Positions 21,726 to 32,920 of a stretch of DNA of 64,000 nucleotides are shown here, piece by piece. The position numbers were made by a program, and so were the translations under genes. Numbering within the stretch: position 1 is the stretch's first letter; each line of letters opens with the position of its first letter. The notes under the pieces are model-generated. The model was not told where the DNA came from. It searched no databases and worked only from the letters and a program-made list of their open reading frames with translations. Origin of the DNA: Diphasiastrum complanatum (Eukaryota; Streptophyta; Lycopodiopsida; Lycopodiales; Lycopodiaceae). The DNA lies in NCBI GenBank assembly GCA_029204225.1, contig CM055099.1, positions 56,825,512 through 56,889,511 on the forward strand, in the 5' to 3' direction.

Positions 21726-22566
21726 CTATGTTGACTTGAACATGGATCTTGGTATTACTCCAAGATTGGCGCTATGCTTGATGAAGGAACTCTTGCTCAA
21801 AGGTCTGGTAAGCAAATTTGCAATACAAGATGATGTGTCGATGTGCTCCAAGTAGATTTCCCCTCCAATGAGCTTCTCTCTCATGAAGTGATGGGCAACT
21901 TTGATGTATTTGCTCCTTGCATGAAATATCGGATTATTGGCAAGGGCTTGGGTTGAAATGTTGTCACACATGATCATAAGTAGATCATCTTCCATGATTA
22001 TCTTTAGCTCCACTAGCAACCTCTTGATCCAAAGCACTTCCTTTGTTGTTGTAGTGAGTGCCTTATACTCAGCATCACCAAATGAGAGTGATACAGTATA
22101 TTGCTTTTTGGAAAGCCAAGATATCAAGTTTCTTCCAAGATATATGACATAAGCACTTGTAGATTTTTTTATTTGCTCTATCACTTGCAAAATCCGAGTC
22201 AGAATAGCCAAGTATAGAAAGATCTTCACTTTTATACAACAAACCATAATCAAAAGTTGAAGATATGTATCTAAGCACTCTCTTGGCCATTTTCCAATGA
22301 TGTATAGTAGGATTTTGCAAAGCTTGGCTCAATTTATGAACACTAAAACTTATGGCAGGTCTAGTTATTGTGAGCCAAATTGGGGAGCCTATAAGACTCC
22401 TAAAAAGAGTGATGTCCACGAAGGATCTTTCATCACCTTTGTTAGAGTCTTTTACAATTTGCTCCATAGGAGTTTCTATACTGTTACAATCTAACATATG
22501 GAACTTTTTAAACATTGAAAGAGCATACTTGGATTGACATACAAAAGCTTTATTGCAATCGCACAA
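21726..22566 (-). pseudogene. Copia-B1 reverse transcriptase tail and RNase H
   Basis: Two overlapping minus frames. The first has FVCQSKYALSMFKKF, TITRPAISFSVHKLSQ, WKMAKRVLRYIS and GYSDSDFASD. After a frameshift near 22150 the second has LISWLSKKQYTVSLSFGDAEY, MCDNISTQALANNPIFHARS and HHFMREKLIGGE up to LLTRPLSKSSFIKHSANLG. These are the terminal reverse transcriptase segment and the RNase H domain. The catalytic YVDD part is deleted. Confidence 0.8.
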
Positions 22567-23818
22567 GCCTCACAAGGCTTGAAATCTTTGGAAAGTGATT
22601 TTGGAAGGCCAATAGCCTTCTCTTTCTTGACCATTGAAGACATAGACTTAAAGTTAGGATGCCCAACCTTCTATGCCACAACTCCTCCTTAGATAAAAGA
22701 GCAACTTTACAAAAGTTTGCATTCTCATAAAGATTTAACTTGAAAATTCCACCATATCTAGATCCATTAGCTAGGACCTCATCATTTTTCTTGATAAAGC
22801 AAGTATTGGAACTGAACTTTACATCACAACCACTATCAAGCAACTTTCCAACACTAATCAAGTTCTTTGTAAGTATAGGAATGAAAAGAACATTGGAAAG
22901 TGAAAGAACTTTAGAAGAAGCAAGTTTCAATGGAATGTTGTCATTCCTTCAATAGAGCACTCATGATCATTTGTAGTGAAAATAGATCTCTTAAGTCCTT
23001 TGTAAGGTACAATTGAGTCAAAAGACTCCTTTGAATAGCACATATGTGAAGAAGCTCCACTATCTATGTACCATGCTCCATCTTTCTTGAAAGGTGATGA
23101 GGAAAAACTCCACACCATAAGTCATCCTTCTCCATCACTTGCAGCAAAATCTTCTTTAATCTCTTTGGAGAGATTTGCTTGCTTGAGTTGGTTTTTCTTC
23201 TTGAAGCAATTAGAGGCATAGTGCTCCTTCTTACCACAGAAGAAACACTTAACTTTCTTCTTCTTGGCCTTTGAAGTAGAAGGATGAGATGAATCATCCT
23301 CTTCACCATCTTTATCTTGATCCTTGGCTTTGTCTTTGTTGGATGCTTGAGAAAACTGGTTCTTACTCCTTCCTTTATGCTTGTCCTTGACAAAAAGGGC
23401 TTTGTCACTTCCACCATGCTTGAGTTTGTTCATCCTAGAAAGTTTATAACTTTGCCTGGCTTCTTCAGAAATGAGAATTCCTTGGAGAGTTTCTAATTAG
23501 GCAACTCCTTGTAATGGCAAAAGATTGAACAAGATTATCATAGTCATCTTTCAAGCCATTTAGAATGACTTGTACTAGCTCATCTTGGTTGATTGTAACA
23601 CCAACACAAGAGAGCTCCCTATGAAGATCTTTTACTCTCAGAACATAGTTTGAGTGCCTCACTTCTTTGAAAACTTTGGAAATCTGATTTCTAAGAGTGA
23701 GTATTCTAGAAGTATTCTTTGCTTTATAGATGGATTTAAGTGCATCCCAAGCATCTTTAGTTGTGGTGCAAGATCCTATCTCTCTCAAAATTTCATTAGA
23801 TACATTCTATGAAGGATT
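22557..23818 (-). pseudogene. Copia-B1 gag, protease and pre-integrase
   Basis: From high to low coordinates: gag (23465-23818, REIGSCTTTKDAWDALKSIY, VILNGLKDDYDNLVQSFA), basic linker and zinc knuckle CFFCGKKEHYASNC (His position one residue displaced, Gly replaced by Glu) at 23122-23433, protease WYIDSGASSHM at 22927-23118, and NVLFIPILTKNLISVGKLL with LWHRRLG at 22640-22930. Frame changes at about 23120, 22930 and 22660. Confidence 0.8.
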
Positions 23819-23891
23819 TCAGATAATTCAAGATCCAATCCATGTCCCAAATCTTTGGTTACAATAAGGAGCAAACCAACAATCCTGCCAA

Positions 23892-24461
23892 TGTAGAAAA
23901 ATCAGCATCTACATACAAAATGAGATGCAAACTCTAAGAGATATTGATCAAACATGAACCAAAACTTAAAATATGTTTTCTATCCGTACAATTACAGTAC
24001 CCTACTGTATTTCACACGTGTGGAACCGAAAATAGCAATAAATGATCATTCTACACACAAGATTGCAAGATAACACCAAGATAGTGCACCAATGAGTAGT
24101 AGAACCCAAAGAGAACCATGTATAATGATGAAATGAGAGAGAGAAGAGAGAAGATGTGTCTCTCCACGAGTTACATCCTTTTATAGAGTTTCCAAACCCT
24201 ATTTGGCCACTTGGCTTTCCCTCCAAAATGTAAACCCTACTACTTTTGGGTCTAGATTCAATGTACCCAAAGTTCAAATTTGAATCTCTCTCAAACTCGA
24301 CTACCAACTTTCCCACACTTTCCAAAAGTGTTAATTGAATGTATTTTAAACTAATATAACTTCAAAAAGTTTATCTCTAAGTCTAAAATGAGTTTTGGCC
24401 TCTTATTGACAATTTACCAAAATGTGACTAAACTAGACTAAACTAGTTGAAATCTCTCACA
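23892..24461 (-). repeat. Copia-A2 3' LTR
   Basis: About 570 bp; minus strand starts TGTGAGAGATTTCAACTAG right after the polypurine tract. Alignable with 34797-35353. CACACGTGTG at 24013. The low-coordinate end is approximate because the two copies diverge before TCAGCATCTAC. Confidence 0.7.
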
Positions 24462-25416
24462 CTCCCTCTTCAACTAGTTTTGGCATAGTTTTGACAATAG
24501 AACTTTGATCCAACTTTAGAATGATCTCCATACTAAGTATAGATCTTCTTTCTAAGGTTCTAAAGTATCTTTCATAATTGATATAGAGAATAGTGTCCAA
24601 ATTGGATGCTTCACTATTTCTTACATCATTTTTACACATCAAGATATAACTAGAACATGAAGAACCAAATAGAATGTGAATGAAATGATTCCTCCATGTT
24701 TCAAACTTTGAACTCTCTGGAAAATTACAAAAACCAAACAATAAATGTGAGTGATGACCATTTGCTTGCTTGTCTCTTCCAACTTTGTCCTTTCTTGATA
24801 TGTCTCCACCATAAAACTCCATGAATGAGCCTCCATCTCCATCTTGCCACAAGAAACATTCAAACCTTGGAAATCCATGAGTAGGTGTGTACATAAATGA
24901 TGCAAATCCAGCACCACATGACTCCATAAACCAAGTAGGTTGCATTAGTCCATCTTCAAGATCTACTTGACACAAGAAAATGACCATGAATTCACCAAAA
25001 ATTGACAATTTCCAAACATTGGCATCAAGTAGCTCAACACTTGAGAACTTGATCATGGATGAGTGACATAATGAGCCTCCAATAGCTTCATTTCCATCAG
25101 CAAAACCATCCAAGAATTCTAGTACAACTTCAACAATAAGATATTGCAAGACAATGTAGCTAGTTTGTCCATATCTTGACAATTTGCACACATTCACATG
25201 AAGTAGCTCAAACATGAGATAGAACAAGTAGAGTAAACTTGAACAACACTTCCTTGCTGCTCATTTGACCTTACTTGAGTCTTCAATAAGCTGCAAAAAC
25301 AGATCCATAACATCTTTGCCAAATAACCTTCCTTTGATGCTCTTGACTAGCTCCAAATTGCCACCTTTCCTTTTGTGTTGTTGAAGCCCTTTGAGACCAA
25401 ACTCTTGATATTCCTC
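24457..25416 (-). pseudogene. Family-A unidentified tail segment (copy A2)
   Basis: 320 codons on minus, same frame as the upstream gag-protease, with one TGA near 25270 (KVK*AARK). Shared with A1: GNLELVKSIKG, VMDLFLQLIEDS, CKLSRYGQT. Shared with A3 and A0: FLDGFADGNEAIGGSL, FGEFMVIFLCQVDLEDGL, WFMESCGA, HGFPRFECFLWQDGDGGSFM, HSHLLF, DVRNSEAS-LDTILYINY. It ends KLVEEGV at the polypurine tract. Cys/Phe/Met-rich and uncharged in places, with no motif I can name. Candidate for a captured host gene piece or a lineage-specific protein. Confidence 0.65.
24462..24474 (-). other. Copia-A2 polypurine tract
   Basis: Minus strand GTTGAAGAGGGAG directly before the LTR TGTG; the A3 copy has GTTGACGAGGGAG. 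Confidence 0.75.
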
Positions 25417-26568
25417 TTAAACATCAAAGTCATTGAACAAACTTTGTTTTCCAGATCCATTACTTGCTTTTCCAGTATGAAAACCATGAGAACCAATATC
25501 CACTTGCATAGCATCATCTATACAAGAAAATTCTCCAAAACATGTGAGTAAGGCAAAATGAGTCGCTTCCACTTGCTTACCTTTCTCTTGGTCATCAAAG
25601 ATATGAATATATTCAGACCTGAACCTTTGGAAATACTCCCTCTCAAACATATGATCTAGATCCAACAAGATCTCATCAATGCTTGATCTCGAATTTCCAC
25701 AAAGGTTAGTGAAAACAATGTCACCATCATAAATCAAAAGATAGATTCCAAACTTTCCATCCAACATGAAGTAGAGTAGGTGAAGATGAGTATCAAACCT
25801 AATAAATCCAGCCTTCTTGAGTCCATAACAAACCTCAATAAGCTCACCAATGAGATCTCCCTTGTCTTGAAGAAATTGCCTCTCGATTTGCTCCATGTAG
25901 TCTTCTCCAACCAACCTTTTGCCATCTCGATCATGAATGATCAATTCACAATCATAGAATCCTTTGAGTTGATGAAGAGATGTGAGATCCATGCCTTGGA
26001 TCTTCCCAAGAACCAATCTTCCATTGCTCTTTCCTTCATAAGACTCCCTCTTAATGATTGCATCATAAGAAGTAGAAATCTCAAAAACATTAGAAGCCAT
26101 GAAAAAAATGATTAGTACCTTCAACATAAGGATGATTGAAGTACTCTCTTTCTTCAAACAAGAACTTCTATTCAATGTTTTAGGTAATTAATCATATGAT
26201 AATGATTCTTCCTCACTATCATTCACAATGACATCATTCAAAGTACATCCTACTTTGAACTCTTCACATACTTCTCTTCTTCTTGACTTGTGACTATCTC
26301 CCTCACTAAGTCTCTTGATATAACCATTTGAGCTACTCTCTTTATGTAGACATGTGACTCCACTTGCTGGAAAAATGACTTTCTTGGAATCATAACAAAA
26401 GAATGTAGAAGAACCACCTCCTTCATGCATGCACCTAGCAACATCCTTTTCCATATGATCAAAGAAATCATCAACAACAATCTTTTCCAAGGAAGAACCT
26501 TCATCTCCATTGATGAAGTTAGCTCTTTCCTTACCTTTTCCATGCTTGTACTTGCCATGAAGAACCAT
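25417..26568 (-). pseudogene. Family-A2 middle coding segment, unidentified
   Basis: Two open stretches in the same frame, separated by a stop at 26188 and bounded by stops at 26569 and 25417. The first (26188-26568) is basic at the start (GKYKHGKGKER) then acidic, ending DSEEESLSYD. The second (25417-26175) has MASNVFEISTSYD, FYDCELIIHDRDGKRLVGE, CYGLKKAGFIRFDTHLHLLY, GIYLLIYDGDIVFTN and EKGKQVEATHFALLTCF. The block YGLKKAG...LLIYDGDIVF resembles Copia reverse transcriptase YGLKQAP...LYVDDIIF with the catalytic aspartates rearranged; that likeness is weak and speculative. Confidence 0.5.
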
Positions 26569-27470
26569 TTAAACACCATCATTATCCTCAAGACTAGCCA
26601 AGTTAGCACAAAGATGAACATCTCCAAGAAGCATATTAGATCTTGACCTAGATCTAGCATAAGGAAGCTTGTTAGACTTTGCATAAGATCCACCAATCTT
26701 ATTGATGCTAAAAGGTAACTTTGGAAAGTTGAGACCAATCTCCTTTTCCATTCCATCCTTTTTGTTAGCCATAACAAAAGCATCAAGCTTGAAAAGTCTA
26801 CCTTGTCTATTGCCCCTAGCAACCAAGGTTTTTTCCTTCGTAATGAAACAAGCATCACCACCAAACTTTACCATGTATCCTTTCTCTATAATTTGACCAA
26901 CACTTAACAAATTCTTTGAAAGTGAAGGAATGTAAAGAACACCATCAAGTCTTGCTTTCCTACGAGTAGAGAGACAAATAGGAATTGAACCAATACCTTC
27001 AATCACACACTCACCACCATTGGCCATGTGAATTGCTTTCTTGGCTCCATCATAAGTGACCAAAGAAGTAAAGAACTCCTTGTGACTAGTCATGTGTGAA
27101 CTAGCTCCACTATCAATCCACCATGAATCTTTGTCACCTTCACTTGATATTGGACTTGAAGAACACATCAAAAGAGAATCACCACCACCAAGACCCTCAT
27201 CATTAGTAGTAAAGTTGGTTTGCTTGCTACCTTCATCTCTTTGCTTCTTCAAACATTCATTTGCAAAATGCCCTTTGATTCCACAATAAAAGCATTTCAA
27301 CTTAGACTTATCTTTCTTTTTGCCAAAAGAAGAAGTCTCACCTTGATCTTGCCCTTTAGACCACTTGCCTTTGCCTTTGCCCTTGAACTTGCCTTTGATG
27401 AACATAGCATCCTCTTCATAATGAGATGTCGATGTAGATCCACCTCCTCTTGATTGAAGCCTATACTTTG
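26569..27470 (-). pseudogene. Copia-A2 gag C-terminus and protease
   Basis: 278 codons from the ATG at 27405, and the frame extends upstream to about 27470. Lys/Gly-rich start, CCHC knuckle CFYCGIKGHFANEC (residues 38-51), protease WWIDSGASSHM (D98-S-G), then YIPSLSKNLLSVGQI and GRLFKLDAF as in the pre-integrase region. A TAA at 26569-26571 ends it and the next frame continues without a shift. Integrase does not follow. Confidence 0.85.
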
Positions 27471-27871
27471 TCCCTACCTCTCCAACCTATCTCTTGAGGT
27501 TGAGTAGTAGTATCTTGAGATGTATCATTTTTTTTATCACTTGGAAGGTCAATGAATGGATCATCATCAGGTGGTATCCTCACTATACCATCTTTCCCAC
27601 TGGATGTATCTATCTTCTCAGCATCCTCGTCTTCATACATCTTGGATTCATCAAAGATAACATTACGGCTTACATGGATTTTGTTTTCCACCCGATCAAA
27701 ACATCTATAGCCCTTCACACGATCATCATACCCTAGGAATATACACTTGATAGCTTCTACATCAAGGTTACATCTCTCTTCATTAGGAACGTGTACAAAG
27801 GCCTTACATCCAAAGATTTGCAAGTGCTTCACCTTTGGCTTCTTCTTCGTGCATGTTTCCTCAAGTGTTAT
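27461..27871 (-). pseudogene. Copia-F integrase C-terminus and linker
   Basis: KKKPKVKHLQIFGCKAFVHV, FLGYDDRVKGYRCF and RNVIFDESKMYEDED form the standard C-terminal part of Copia integrase, followed by an acidic, Asp/Thr-rich linker. Removal of the solo LTR and one duplication joins this in frame to 29047 upward (IAIPK then ITLEETCTKKK). Confidence 0.85.
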
Positions 27872-27876
27872 CTTTG
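27872..27876. repeat. Target-site duplication ctttg (left of solo LTR)
   Basis: Repeated at 29042-29046. Confidence 0.85.
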
Positions 27877-29041
27877 TGTTGACAGATTTCTCTGTCTGTC
27901 TACTAGTTCTGCTTGTTTGCTTCTTGTTACAGCTTATGCTACCTGCATTTTTGGTTGTTAGTTGGGCATGTTCTTGGTCATTTCTATTTGGTTCAATGCC
28001 CAGATCAGGCAGCAGATTCTCAGGGTTGTAGTATGGTTCAACCTGTCACGGATACTCAGATTTTGAACACCCTTGAACTCTTGAAATCACTTGCAATCAT
28101 TCTACCATGCAAGCACACCAAGAATGCCCAAAAATAGCTCTTCTTGAAACACGGTTGGGCATTATTATGGCACTTAAAAATGGAATGCTAGAATGGATCA
28201 TTGCAAAATGAAAACTAAACTACTTGCAAAATTTGACAACTAGCCTAGCATGCCACATTTCTCATAAAAAAATAAAACATTAATTCCTACAAGCATTCAA
28301 GAATCAAGAAGCTCCATCTTCTTGGTTCTTGAATTTTCCAAGAAACTCAAGAAACCAAAACGTGAATGAATTTGCAAGATCTATACCACATTATTGGTTA
28401 CAAATTTCTTGGATGCTTGCAACCTACATTAATCCACAAGAAAACATGAAATCTAATCCACAACTAGGAAAACAAGAAAACTAATCCACTCTAAATCTAC
28501 AACCACACACAATATGAATAGAAGGGCATGATCATAGGGGCATCACTCAAGAAAACCATCATGATCAAGGAGCTTAGTGTAGCATCAAACTCATGGGAAA
28601 TCTTCTTATTAAGCATGGAGTAGATACAATGCAAAAAGCTCCTCTTCACAAAGAGGGAGTCTCTTAAATAAGCAAGAGAGCTCCTTAGGTGGCATCCTAG
28701 TGGAATTTCCAAATTTCACAAATTACAAGTGGAATATTGCCCTCCACTAGAGGTCACCATCAAAAGGTGGCTCACTCTACTTTCTGTAAGAGGGGTCTAC
28801 TTACATTTATTACATTTGCCTAGAAATACTAGTCCCTACATGGTTATTCCATCTTTCGGGATTCACCATGAGGCTTACACAGTTATGGCTTGTTATTACT
28901 AACTAGCATTTCTCGGCTCTCATACTCAGCTCTCAGTCTTTGTTCGTCTCGTCTTCTCACAGACCTCCTCGGTCTAAAGTGAGAGGTGCTCTTGAGTTGC
29001 TCTGTTCGAGTATCTTTGGGATTCGTCAGAATCAGCCAACA
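27877..29041 (-). repeat. Solo LTR inserted in Copia-F integrase
   Basis: 1165 bp with TGTTG...CAACA ends, flanked by ctttg on both sides. It has no internal coding domain. On minus a TATA-like TTATTTAAGAG (near 28670) is followed by an ATGCTTAATAAGAAG segment like the R region of the G LTR, so I assign minus orientation. The 118-codon minus open frame at 28883-29239 is a chimera of integrase (IVESARSMLAEMKLPKDFW) and LTR. Confidence 0.8.
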
Positions 29042-29046
29042 CTTTG
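29042..29046. repeat. Target-site duplication ctttg (right of solo LTR)
   Basis: Matches 27872-27876. Confidence 0.85.
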
Positions 29047-29882
29047 GTATGGCAATGGTAGGACTTCTATTTTGAAGATAGACTACCGTACTGCATGCTT
29101 TTGACCAAAAATCTTTTGGTAGTTTCATCTCAGCTAGCATAGATCTGGCACTTTCCACAATCGTACGATTCTTGTGCTCAGCTACACCATTGAGATTAGG
29201 AGTAAGAGCTTGCATAAAAATTGTCTTTTGATCCCACATTGATCACAAAGATCATTGAAGTCATTAGACTTGTACTCATCTCCACTATCTAATCTTAGGA
29301 CTTTGATTTTCCAACCTGTCTAATTTTTGACCAATGCTTTGAAGCTCTTGAAGTTGTCAAATGCATCTGATTTCTTCTTCAAGAAGTAGATCCACGTCTT
29401 ACGTGACATATTATCAATAAACGTCATGAAATAGAAGGCTTTACCTAAGGACATGGTCCTCATAGGCCCACATAGATCTGTGTGGATTAAATCCAGGTTG
29501 TTCTTTGCTCTTGCAACAACCCTTTTATTGAACTTCTCTCGATGCTGCTTCCCATATACACAAGATTCGCACATCGATTTCAAGTGATCTTCTATGGTAG
29601 GCAATCTTGTTACCATCTCCAATCTTCTTATCAAATTGAGGCTTCCCAAGTTCAAATGACCAAGCCTCTTATGCCACAACTCGGTTTGTGATGGAATGGA
29701 TGATACAAGTCCATGTTGTCCCTTGATTGTAGCATTCAACCTGTACAATTTTGTATTGGGATCCCTTACTCCATACGCAATAACATTGAACTTTTGATTC
29801 ACATCCTTCACAAAGCAACGATCATGGGCAAATTCTACTTTCAACTTTTGATCAGTAATGACTCCAATAGAAAGTAGATTTT
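29047..29882 (-). pseudogene. Copia-F pre-integrase and integrase core
   Basis: ELWHKRLGHLNLGSLNLI, CESCVYGKQHREKF (zinc part), LDLIHTDLCGPM (first catalytic D), FIDNMSRKTWIYFL, a stop at 29320 after KALVKN, LRLDSGDEYKS (second D; the usual NGGEY altered) and GVAEHKNRT with the catalytic E. One stop and a small frame break near 29215. Confidence 0.85.
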
Positions 29883-30845
29883 TCTACAAACCTGGTACGT
29901 AAAGAACCTCCCTGATCATCTTGATTTTGCCATCAGGTAGTTGGATTGAAACGGTGCCTATCCCCTTGATCTTGCACACATCACCATTTGCTTGTGAAAC
30001 AGACGTTCCATTATCCAACACTTTCAAGCTACTGAACAAATTCTTGTTATCTGTCATGTGTCTTGTGGCTCCCGAGTCAATATACCATGCTTGATCATCT
30101 TGATTAGATGACAATGCAGATATGAAGATACTAGAGTCTTCAATCTCACCCTCATCGACAAGGTTACCTGCTTGCTTTGGTTTTCCCTTGTCTTGTTTCG
30201 CCAAGAATTTGCGACATTCACTCTTTCAAAGGCCCTTTTTACCACAATGGAAGCACTTGTCTTGTCTTAGTCTTACTGGAAGATCCCTCATCCTCCTGAG
30301 TCTTGGCAAATTGCTGCTTAGACTTTTTCTTGCCCTTGTCCTTGCCTTGTTTTTGGCGTGTCGCAAGTGCCTGATTGTCAGTATTCTGCCGTCTAGCTTT
30401 CACCATTTCTCGTCGTTGATCTTCCTGCATCAAGATTCCTGTGAGGTTGGCAATCTTTCTCTTGATGCTATTCCGCTCACAAACATCTGATAGGATTCTG
30501 CAATGCTGCACAATGCATTGTGCACCAGCTCCACATCACATATGCGCTCACCAATAAAATGCAGTTCATCCCTCATTGTCTTGATTCTGGTCATGTACGT
30601 CTGAATGTGCTCTCCTTGTTCCATTCGGGCACTATTCAGCTTTGACTTTAGAAACATGATTCTTGACGGATTTGACGTCTCGAACTGCTCCTTTAGCACA
30701 TCCCATGCCTATTTCGGTGTAACAGCATCACCAATGTGGGCAATGATGTGATCCTTCACTGACAAGTTAATGAAGGTCAAAGCTTTCCTCATCTTTTTGT
30801 CGAACACTTTGATATCCGTTTCATTTGGTGGCCTTCTCTCATCAC
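29883..30845 (-). pseudogene. Copia-F gag and protease
   Basis: Gag begins inside the N-terminal domain (RRPPNETDIKVFDKKMRKAL near 30840), with a TAG at 30713 before AWDVLKEQFETS, then MRDELHFIGERICDVELV. Next come a lysine-rich linker and a damaged knuckle CFHCGKKGL*KSEC (His position lost, stop inside, near 30230). The protease has WYIDSGATRHM near 30070 and VLYVPGL, with a stop at 29884. No gag start, so 5'-truncated. Confidence 0.8.
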
Positions 30846-31440
30846 CTGTGTGTGCAAAAACTACAAAAAGGACCAAGAGTGGATCCTAATCTTATCAAGA
30901 GGCACCTTCTTCACAAAATTCTAAGACCTCAAGGAAATTTGCGAGAGTTCAGAAGGTGATTTGACTGCTATGCGAAGGTTCTATGAAGGTTCAGGCTATC
31001 TGCGAGGGTTCAACTCTCGCAGGAAGTGATCTCTCACACAACTTGTCCTGTGATTGGATTTTCAAGATCAGACCATGTAGGCAGATTAATTTCACTGCTC
31101 TGATTCCATTTAGGCACCTTGCGAGAGTTGGTGAGTTGATCTTGATGCTCTGCGAGGGTTCAAAAAATTTTGCTTTTGGGAACTCTCGCATACACTAAAA
31201 AATGATGATTCTTCCATCAGGAACCCTTGCAGAGATTTTCATGGATGCATCTAGGTCAGATCTGGTGACTGTCCAGTTTTCAAGAGCTATCTCCCAGGGG
31301 ATCTCAAAAAATCATGAAAAAAGTGCTCTTTCAGAGTGTTTTTTGACGAGATCTCAAGATTTTCTAATTTTTAACTTTTGTAAATTGGTAATCAGCTTCG
31401 TCCAGGCTTGATCTGACTATTGGTAGTGCTCTGGAAGTTT
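30846..31440 (-). repeat. Fragment resembling the Gypsy-G leader
   Basis: Repeated GCGAGAGTT / GAACTCTCGCA words spaced through the segment, as in the G1 leader at 48603-49330, here in the opposite sense. No coding content. Confidence 0.5.
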
Positions 31441-31809
31441 TGATGGTTTCTTGGTGGTAGATCCATCAGCCCAATGAGCACTTGTAAAATATTGTATTTT
31501 AAATAATCTAAACTTGGGCCTTGTAGAGTAGAGTAAAATAATGTAAAAGGCCCAAAGTCTAAGTTAAATAAGTTTTGTTATGTTCAAATTAGAAGTCAAA
31601 GTCAAAGTCAAAGTGGTGGTAGGTTGGGTGTGCTTCTTTGTGCACCCTAGATTGAAATGTGTTTCTTTTGAAGGGTTAAGATTTTAATCCTCCCTTCCTT
31701 GAAGTAGCCGATAGAAACAAAAGGATAAGGACGTCCCCAAGAATAAAAAGACACCTCTTGTACCTCATTTCACATGCTAATAGAGAGGAGAAAACTCTAC
31801 CACTTAGGG
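31441..31809. other. Spacer with LTR-like features
   Basis: Contains the tandem GTCAAA triplet (near 31598) and a CTTGGGCCTTG word shared with the G LTR; no boundaries identified. Confidence 0.35.
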
Positions 31810-31920
31810 AACTTTGGAAAGTTGAGACCAATCTCCTTTTCTGTTCCATCCTTTTTGTTAGCCATAACAAAAGCATCAAGCTTGAAAAGTCTACCTTGAC
31901 TATTGCCCCTAGCAACCAAG
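31810..31920 (-). repeat. Family-A pre-integrase scrap
   Basis: About 110 bp almost identical to 26717-26826 of Copia-A2 (encoding KLDAFVMANKKDGMEKEIGL in that copy). Confidence 0.8.
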
Positions 31921-32090
31921 TGCCTTATGGAGTTTGCATACATGATGCTTCATACCTTCATGAATGTATCCTTCAGGTTGTAGCATATAGATGATGACAG
32001 GTAGGTAGCTTAACATTTAATGTTAGCCACTTTCAAGTTGAATATTTCTTTGTTTACAACATTGGGATTCACCCAAGTATTTTTTTTTTC

Positions 32091-32920
32091 AAAGCTTACA
32101 AAGAGCTTAATTAGTGTGGGAAAGTTGCTTGATAATGGTTGTGATGTAAAGTTCAACTCCAATACTTGCTTTATCAAGAAAAATGATGAGATGCTAGCTG
32201 ATGGATCTAGGTGTGGTGGAATTTTTAAGTTGAATTCTTATGAGAATGCAAACCTTTGTGAAGTTGCTTTGTTATATAAGGAGGAGTTTTGGCATATAAG
32301 GTTGGGACATCCTAACTTTAAATCTATGTCTTCTATGGTCAAGAAAGTGAAGGCTATTGGTCTTCCAAAATCTCTTTCCAAAGATTTCAAGCCTTGTGAG
32401 GCTTGTGCTATTGCAAAATCACACAGAAAGCCATACCAAAAGTCTTTTATCAAGACTACTCATCCTTTGGAACTTATACACTCAGATGTACATTTTTCCT
32501 CTCCTAAAAGTATTGGTGGTGCAACATGTTTTGTCACCTTTATTGATGACTTTACGAGATATACTTGGCTGTATCTACTTTCTTCAAAAGCTATGGTATT
32601 TGATCACTCCCTTATCCTCAAACCTTATGTTGAGAAAGAGTTTTCTATAAAAGTTAAAGCTTTAAGATGTGATGGAGGAGGTGAATACATCTCTAGCAAG
32701 TTTCATGAATACTGTGAAGGTGAAGGAATAAAGACAGAGTTTTCTTGTGCTTATTCTCCATCTCAGAATGGAGTTGTTGAGAGGAAAAATAGATCTTTAT
32801 GTGAATGTGCTAAAGCAATTCGAGTTGAAGCTTCTTTGCCTATTGAATATTAGGGTGAAGCTATAAATTGTGGAAACTATTTGTGCAATAGATTACCTCA
32901 CAATGCACTTGCTGGAAAAT
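32091..32920 (+). pseudogene. Copia-B2 pre-integrase and integrase core
   Basis: SKLTKSLISVGKLLDNG, FWHIRLGHPNFKSMSS, CEACAIAKSHRKPY, LELIHSDVHF (first D), FIDDFTRYTWLYLL, LRCDGGGEYISSKF (second D; the usual NGG changed to GGG) and NGVVERKNRSLCE (catalytic E). TAG replaces the Trp after LPIEY at 32851. A frameshift near 32920 follows. Confidence 0.85.

Larger units (their letters stand above)
20920..23818 (-). mobile_element. Copia-B1, internally deleted, 5' end missing
   Basis: Minus-strand element: 3' LTR (20920-21708), RNase H and reverse transcriptase tail (21726-22556), then a direct jump to pre-integrase, protease and gag (22557-23818). The integrase core and most of reverse transcriptase are deleted. 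Sequence homology ends at about 23818, within the N-terminal part of gag, so leader and 5' LTR are absent here. Confidence 0.8.
23892..27470 (-). mobile_element. Copia-A2, minus-strand element with non-canonical coding content
   Basis: 3' LTR (23892-24461), polypurine tract, and a coding region 24457-27470 with gag zinc knuckle and protease at its start but no integrase core and no recognisable reverse transcriptase. The 5' part (gag N-terminus, leader, 5' LTR) is cut off at about 27470 where Copia-F integrase sequence begins. Confidence 0.75.
27470..30845 (-). mobile_element. Copia-F, decayed element split by a solo LTR
   Basis: Minus-strand gag, protease, pre-integrase, integrase core (30845-29047), then solo LTR (27877-29041), then integrase C-terminus (27871-27461). 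Reverse transcriptase and both LTRs are missing. At 27470 it meets Copia-A2, at 30846 sequence like the Gypsy-G leader. Confidence 0.8.
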
